The translations under genes were made by a program, and so were the position numbers. Positions 13,786-17,294 of a stretch of DNA of 17,294 nt are shown one piece after another; the stretch's first letter is position 1; every line of letters starts with the position of its first letter. This DNA comes from Syntrophaceae bacterium UBA5761 (lineage in GTDB: Bacteria > Desulfobacterota > Syntrophia > Syntrophales > UBA4778). The notes under the pieces are model-generated. The model made no database searches. It saw only the letters and a list, made by a program, of their open reading frames with translations, and had not been told where the DNA came from. The stretch lies in NCBI GenBank assembly GCA_002418885.1, contig DIEZ01000036.1:1-17294 (forward strand), given 5' to 3'.

Positions 13786-13851
13786 GAGACTTTTACCTTC
13801 CTCTCTTTTTGTGTTAACCTTCGAACAACTTTATGAGGCACGGTCTCTGCA

Positions 13852-14658
13852 TTACTTGTTCCCTTTGTAATACCTCATCGTCTCGGGTATCAAGGACCTG
13901 ATGTTCTTGATGCGCGATTCCGGAACAGGGTGAGTCGACAGGAATTCAACGGTCCGGCCGCTTTCTCTGCTGTTCATCCGTTCCCAGAGGGCAACGGCCT
14001 CTCTCGGGTCGTAGCCGGCTTTTGCCATGAGCACAAGCCCGATGCGATCCGCCTCCGCCTCCTGCAACCGACTGTAAGGCAGTACGTATGCGACCTCGGT
14101 TGTGACACCGTATGCTTCCTGAAAGATCCGTCTAGTGGCCGCCGGTTTTTGGGCGAGGGCAATAGAAAGGCCTATCCCGCCGAGCTGTACGAGCATAGCC
14201 TGGCTCATCCTTTCATTGCCGTGCTTGGCGATGGCATGAGCGACTTCGTGTCCTATGATGACAGCGAGACCTGTCTCGTCCTTCGCGATCGGAAGAATCC
14301 CTGTGTAAACTGCAACCTTTCCCCCGGGCATGCACCAGGCGTTTACGGTCTTTGGGTCGTCGATCAGGTTAAACTCCCACTCGTAACCCTGAATGTCCGC
14401 CTCCCGTCCCGACTCTCTCATAAATTCTTCGGCTGCCCTCGCGATACGCTCGCCGACTCTCTTCACCATCAAGACCTTCTCTTCGTCCTGCGATAGTTTC
14501 GACTTACCGAGAGTCTCCTGATACTGCTGAAGGCTGAGGGAAAGGATGTCGCTGTCAGGCACGAGGTTGAGGCTTCGTCTCTCGGTCAGGGGGACAGTGG
14601 TACAAGCAAGAAGACATGCTAACAGTGATACAATGAAAATTACGTTCAGTCTTGCCAT
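13852..14658 (-). CDS. M48-family zinc metalloprotease, lipoprotein
   Basis: A 268-residue periplasmic zinc protease of the M48C type (LoiP/BepA-like), a group involved in outer-membrane protein quality control. The zinc site is GHEVAHAIAKH (136-146; H137, E138, H141), with the third ligand E202 in EAEADRIGL. The last block, STHPVPESRI (241-250), is also typical. The N-terminus is a short lipoprotein signal with two consecutive lipobox-like strings, LLAC ending at C15 and LLAC ending at C19. C19 followed by T20 is the likelier lipidation site and suggests outer-membrane targeting. No tetratricopeptide tail is present. The gene overlaps the upstream SAM hydrolase gene by 13 bases, so the two are translationally coupled. 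Confidence 0.93.
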   Translation of the reverse strand: MARLNVIFIVSLLACLLACTTVPLTERRSLNLVPDSDILSLSLQQYQETLGKSKLSQDEEKVLMVKRVGERIARAAEEFMRESGREADIQGYEWEFNLIDDPKTVNAWCMPGGKVAVYTGILPIAKDETGLAVIIGHEVAHAIAKHGNERMSQAMLVQLGGIGLSIALAQKPAATRRIFQEAYGVTTEVAYVLPYSRLQEAEADRIGLVLMAKAGYDPREAVALWERMNSRESGRTVEFLSTHPVPESRIKNIRSLIPETMRYYKGNK

Positions 14659-15464
14659 TTTTTCACCAGCACCTTTGTACCGATAATCTGATCCGGCCTT
14701 TTCTTGGTGCCGAGCCGCTCCGATGCCCGGCCCAGATTCACCGCAATCTCCAGGTGAGAGCTGCTCCCGTAAAGGGCCAGAGGCTCACCCTCTTCAGCCA
14801 CGGCGTACACATGCCGTATCTCCCGTAGCACCCACTTTCCGACTCTGACCATGGGCTGAGCGGGGCCGAGGAAAGATTCGATGTCGGACCTGTGGATGTT
14901 GGTGATAAGATTGCCGAAGTGGTCTACGCGGACCACTTGTCCATAGAGCACGTTCTTCCTGACGTACGGCCTCGGAACGTCGAGCATGACCGGATCCTTG
15001 ATGGGTATGCCCATCCTGCGAGGGTCGACGCCCCGGGAGATGTGAGCGGCAACGGGCGCGAAGACGTCACGCCCGTGAAAGGTCGGGCTTACATGGGAGA
15101 GGAAGAAACGACTATCCGTAAGATGGATAATCTGAGGAGAGGCAAGGTCTTCCACCAGGGGCCAGAAAAGGCCGTTGTCGGGCCCCACGAAGAAATGTTT
15201 CGACCTTTCTACAACGATGCCGCGGCGCTCGCTCCCCACGCCGGGGTCCACGACCACTAAATGAACAGTGCCTTCGGGGAAATAGGGAAAGACATCCAGG
15301 ACGGCCGCTGCCCCTTGAAAGACGGCAGCCGGAGAAATCTGATGCGTGACGTCCACCAGGCAGACCTCCGAGTTGATGGAAAGGATAACCCCTTTCATCG
15401 CCGCTACGTAAGGATCGCTCAGTCCGAAGTCGGTCGTCAGTGTTATGATGCCGGACGTTTTCAT
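14646..15464 (-). CDS. SAM hydrolase / SAM hydroxide adenosyltransferase (DUF62)
   Basis: A 272-residue protein of the DUF62 family related to fluorinase and chlorinase. Characterised members hydrolyse S-adenosylmethionine to adenosine and methionine. Visible motifs are TTDFGLSDPYVAAMKGVI (10-27), VVDPGVGSERRG (71-82), VGPDNGLFWPL (93-103), FHGRDVFAPVAAHI (129-142) and VDHFGNLITNI (180-190). The Asp-Arg-His set expected for water activation is met by D73, R80 and H130. The start at 15464 is chosen because the domain begins there; an upstream in-frame ATG at 15506 would lie between the terminator and the promoter. There is no ribosome site, and a sigma70-like promoter places the transcript start on this ATG. 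First gene of a likely SAM hydrolase, M48, PanE unit. Confidence 0.92.
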   Translation of the reverse strand: MKTSGIITLTTDFGLSDPYVAAMKGVILSINSEVCLVDVTHQISPAAVFQGAAAVLDVFPYFPEGTVHLVVVDPGVGSERRGIVVERSKHFFVGPDNGLFWPLVEDLASPQIIHLTDSRFFLSHVSPTFHGRDVFAPVAAHISRGVDPRRMGIPIKDPVMLDVPRPYVRKNVLYGQVVRVDHFGNLITNIHRSDIESFLGPAQPMVRVGKWVLREIRHVYAVAEEGEPLALYGSSSHLEIAVNLGRASERLGTKKRPDQIIGTKVLVKKWQD

Positions 15465-15470
15465 GTATAC

Positions 15471-15500
15471 ATGATACGAAAGGTGAGCCCGCCCGGTCAA
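15471..15500 (-). promoter_or_regulatory. Sigma70-type promoter for the SAM hydrolase unit, possibly leaderless
   Basis: On the minus strand TTGACC (15500-15495) and TATCAT (15476-15471), each five of six to consensus, are 18 bases apart. Seven bases after the -10 hexamer falls the A of the ATG at 15464. This fits a leaderless mRNA and the lack of a ribosome site. Confidence 0.58.
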
Positions 15501-15530
15501 GCCCAATGCTTCACTACCTCAAGAAAAGAC

Positions 15531-15576
15531 GGCAGCAAAAGGCCGCCGGTTCTATGTTCGGCGGCCTTTTGCTGCT
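15531..15576 (-). terminator. Strong intrinsic terminator after the thiolase gene
   Basis: A long, nearly perfect hairpin: 16 perfect pairs from 15532-15547 with 15560-15575 (core arms CAGCAAAAGGCCGCC and its complement). One more G-C and flanking G-T pairs extend it to about 19, leaving an eight-base loop. On the minus strand it starts 15 bases after the thiolase stop and is followed by a T-rich tract (TCTTTTCTT). On the plus strand only TTT follows. Confidence 0.8.
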
Positions 15577-15591
15577 TTGAATCTCGATTCG

Positions 15592-16842
15592 TTACAGCAT
15601 CTCCAGAGCTGTGGCCATGGAAACCCCGCCGCCGCCGCAGAGAGTGGCGAGGCCGAGCGTCTTGCCCCGCTTTTTCATGGCGTGAATCAGGGTTACCATG
15701 ATCCGGCAGCCGGTCGACCCGACCGGATGGCCCAGCCCGCAGCCGGAGCCGTTCACGTTCGTTATTTCCCGGTTGAGGCCAAGCTCCTTTTCCACACCGA
15801 GATACTGGGCTGCGAAGGCCTCGTTCACTTCGATGAGTTCGAAATCCGAGAGCTTCAGCCCGGACTTCTTTAAGAGATCTCGAACCGCCGGGGCGGGACT
15901 GAGTCCCATGACGGAGGGATGACACCCGCCGTACCCGACGGCCTTGATCCTGGCGATGGGCTTTACGCCCAGTTCCTTCGCCTTTTCGGCCGACATGACA
16001 ACCATGGCGCTTGCGCCGTCGTTGATGCCCGACGCATTGCCCGCGGTTACCTTTCCGACCTTGGGAATGAACGCCGGCGGCAGTGACGCCAGCCTGTCCA
16101 TAGTCAGGCCCGGGATAAAGTGTTCGTCTTTGTCGAAGATGAGAGAAGGCTTGCCCTTTTTTTGGGGGATTTCAACCGGCACGATCTCTTCCTTGAAATC
16201 TCCCTCCCGGGTGGCCCTCTCGGCGTTGTTGTGACTCCGGAGCGCGACCTCGTCCATCTCTTCCCTGGTAATGTTGTACATCTGGGCGACCAGTTCCGCC
16301 GTGGCGCCCATGATGTAAGGCTTTCCCCGGAACATATCCACGATGGGTCCTTCCTTGACCGGCCCCTTCTCCATGCCGGGGATGATGTGCGACCCGGCGT
16401 AAAGGGCGTGGATAAGGGCATCGACAAAGACGTTGTCCTGCAAACGGCATCCCCAGCGTGCCGCCGGAGCGGTATAAGGAACACCGGACATGTGCTCCAC
16501 GCCGCCGGCCAGGATGACATCGGCCAGGCCGGACCAGACCATCGCCGCGCCCGAAACGGCGGCTTCCATACCGGAGATACAGACCCGGTTCACCGTTACC
16601 GCCGGTACCGTCTCCGGTATGCCCGCGAGCATTGCTCCGACCCTGGTGACGTTGAGGTTATCGTGATGTTCAACGCAGCATCCGAACCGGACGTCGTTGA
16701 TCACGCCGGCGTCGATGCCGGCCCTCCTGATCGCCTCCTTCATCACCACGCTCGCAAGCGTGGGGCCGTTCAAATCCTTTAGAGTTCCCCCGAAACTGCC
16801 GATCGCGGTGCGGCAGGCAGAAACAACCACGACATCTTTCAT
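15592..16842 (-). CDS. Acetyl-CoA acyltransferase (thiolase)
   Basis: A 416-residue thiolase that condenses acyl-CoA with acetyl-CoA or cleaves 3-ketoacyl-CoA. The nucleophile is C88 in VNRVCISGMEAA (84-95). The other catalytic blocks are VNEAFAAQ (around 340), GCGLGHPVGSTGCR (367-380, H372) and LCGGGGVSMA (401-410, C402). Length is at the upper end of the usual thiolase range. The stretch usually reading GxGQNPAR is here VEHHDNLNVTR (57-67), a divergence that may reflect substrate preference. The start at 16842 is chosen because AAGGAGG lies about ten bases upstream and the domain begins at once; a longer reading to 17031 would cross the promoter region. It is monocistronic, bounded by its own promoter and a strong terminator. 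Confidence 0.94.
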   Translation of the reverse strand: MKDVVVVSACRTAIGSFGGTLKDLNGPTLASVVMKEAIRRAGIDAGVINDVRFGCCVEHHDNLNVTRVGAMLAGIPETVPAVTVNRVCISGMEAAVSGAAMVWSGLADVILAGGVEHMSGVPYTAPAARWGCRLQDNVFVDALIHALYAGSHIIPGMEKGPVKEGPIVDMFRGKPYIMGATAELVAQMYNITREEMDEVALRSHNNAERATREGDFKEEIVPVEIPQKKGKPSLIFDKDEHFIPGLTMDRLASLPPAFIPKVGKVTAGNASGINDGASAMVVMSAEKAKELGVKPIARIKAVGYGGCHPSVMGLSPAPAVRDLLKKSGLKLSDFELIEVNEAFAAQYLGVEKELGLNREITNVNGSGCGLGHPVGSTGCRIMVTLIHAMKKRGKTLGLATLCGGGGVSMATALEML

Positions 16843-16860
16843 CTTCGCCGATCCTCCTTG

Positions 16861-16879
16861 CTGTAAAGTTATCTGTAAA
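16861..16879. repeat. Tandem direct repeat in the thiolase leader
   Basis: CTGTAAA occurs at 16861-16867 and again at 16873-16879, twelve bases apart start to start, about one helical turn. It lies between the predicted thiolase promoter and its start codon and could be a regulator site. Confidence 0.3.
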
Positions 16880-16935
16880 TGACCGGCACACATTCCAGTA
16901 TCGGAAAGTTGCCATTTTGGCCTTAAAACACCACT

Positions 16936-16964
16936 CTTATAATTCAAGTCTGGTCCGGAGTAAA
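16936..16964 (-). promoter_or_regulatory. Candidate sigma70 promoter for the thiolase gene
   Basis: On the minus strand TTTACT (16964-16959) and TATAAG (16941-16936) are 17 bases apart. The predicted start near 16929 gives a leader of about 87 bases, holding the CTGTAAA repeats and a GCCA-AAA-TGGC inverted repeat. Confidence 0.5.
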
Positions 16965-16970
16965 GAAATC

Positions 16971-16998
16971 TTGACAGGAAATCCTGCTTTCTTATAAC
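16971..16998 (+). promoter_or_regulatory. Candidate sigma70 promoter for the DUF116 gene
   Basis: A perfect TTGACA (16971-16976) and TATAAC (16993-16998) with a 16-base spacer. Its -35 element is only six bases from the -35 of the divergent thiolase promoter. The predicted start is near 17005. Confidence 0.62.
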
Positions 16999-17055
16999 CT
17001 CAAAATGAGTCTGTGTTCGCGGCACGCCCACAAAACAGAGGATTCCACTGTATTT

Positions 17056-17294
17056 ATGAAGCGAGGGCTCAAAAAAATTAAATTTTCACTGGCCCTCTTC
17101 CTGTATCCGGTAAGACCACTGCTGGAAAAAATCGGTATCCGCTATGACCTGGTGAAGATCGGGAACGATTTTTATCGGGAAGAGTTCTGTCGCGTTCCCG
17201 CCCCGGGCTGCGCCGTCATCCTGCCTCATTGCCTGATTCACGAAGAGTGTCCGGCAAAGTTCTCCAAGGAAGAAGGTGTCCTGTGCATCAAATG
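17056..17294 (+). CDS. DUF116 family protein, 5-prime part, cut by the window end
   Basis: The first 79 residues of an open frame that continues past the window. After a basic N-terminus with one hydrophobic stretch (FSLALFLYPV, 10-19) comes the DUF116 signature VILPHCLIHEECPAKFSKEEG (54-74), followed by VLCIK and a split codon that could be cysteine. Cysteines at 45, 52, 59, 65 and 77 fit the family's cysteine-rich, probably metal- or cluster-binding character. The function of DUF116 is not established. GAGGA at 17038-17042 is 13 bases before this ATG. An alternative in-frame ATG at 17005 would add 17 residues and coincides with the predicted transcription start. Confidence 0.8.
   Translation, partial: MKRGLKKIKFSLALFLYPVRPLLEKIGIRYDLVKIGNDFYREEFCRVPAPGCAVILPHCLIHEECPAKFSKEEGVLCIK

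Noticed and set aside
13066..13836. 256-codon plus-strand frame opposite the PanE-type gene
   Set aside because: A mirror of the codon bias of the PanE-type gene; no recognisable domain and no start signals.

Overview
The window reads as a chromosomal segment of a free-living anaerobic bacterium, most likely of the Desulfobacterota (deltaproteobacterial) fermenting or syntrophic type. This is an inference from gene content: butyryl-phosphate chemistry, a thiolase, a MaoC hydratase, an acyl-ACP thioesterase, a DUF116 protein and a SpoIIE-type partner-switching set. The GC-rich base composition is also consistent. No rRNA, tRNA, transposase, phage gene or CRISPR array was seen, and no gene-free gap exceeds 300 bases.

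Layout. (1) 32-3517, plus strand: two tandem phosphate acyltransferase paralogs, a butyrate kinase and a MaoC hydratase. Together these can convert an acyl-CoA to the free acid plus ATP, or run in reverse, with a hydratase for enoyl-CoA. (2) 3551-7041, minus strand: a tightly packed operon read as STAS protein, RsbW-like ATPase, COG3375 GNAT-fold protein and membrane Cache-HAMP-SpoIIE phosphatase. It is a complete partner switch with no sigma factor in sight. (3) 7222-8358, minus: a membrane-anchored metallophosphoesterase. (4) 8499-9436, plus: two small orphan genes around a 260-base gap that can fold into an H-type pseudoknot. (5) 9451-11639, minus: an M24 peptidase-like protein followed by a secreted parvulin isomerase. 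(6) 11840-12667, plus: an acyl-ACP thioesterase behind a near-consensus sigma70 promoter and ended by an intrinsic terminator. (7) 12859-15464, minus: SAM hydrolase (DUF62), M48 lipoprotein protease and a PanE-type reductase, probably one unit. (8) 15592-16842, minus: a thiolase with its own strong terminator. (9) 17056 to the window end, plus: the start of a DUF116 protein, divergent from the thiolase.

How the genes work together. Thiolase, MaoC, the Ptb pair, Buk and the thioesterase are all acyl-thioester enzymes and fit beta-oxidation or its reversal, with energy conserved at the acyl-phosphate step. They lie in separate transcription units. The partner switch probably senses an extracytoplasmic signal through its Cache domain and changes the phosphorylation of the STAS protein. 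Its output may be the GNAT-fold protein encoded inside the same operon.

Most interesting points: complementary loss of conserved residues between the two Ptb paralogs; a GNAT-fold protein with an eroded acyl-CoA loop embedded in a sigma-less partner switch; the unassigned pseudoknot at 8878-8944; and promoters whose predicted start sites fall on a start codon.
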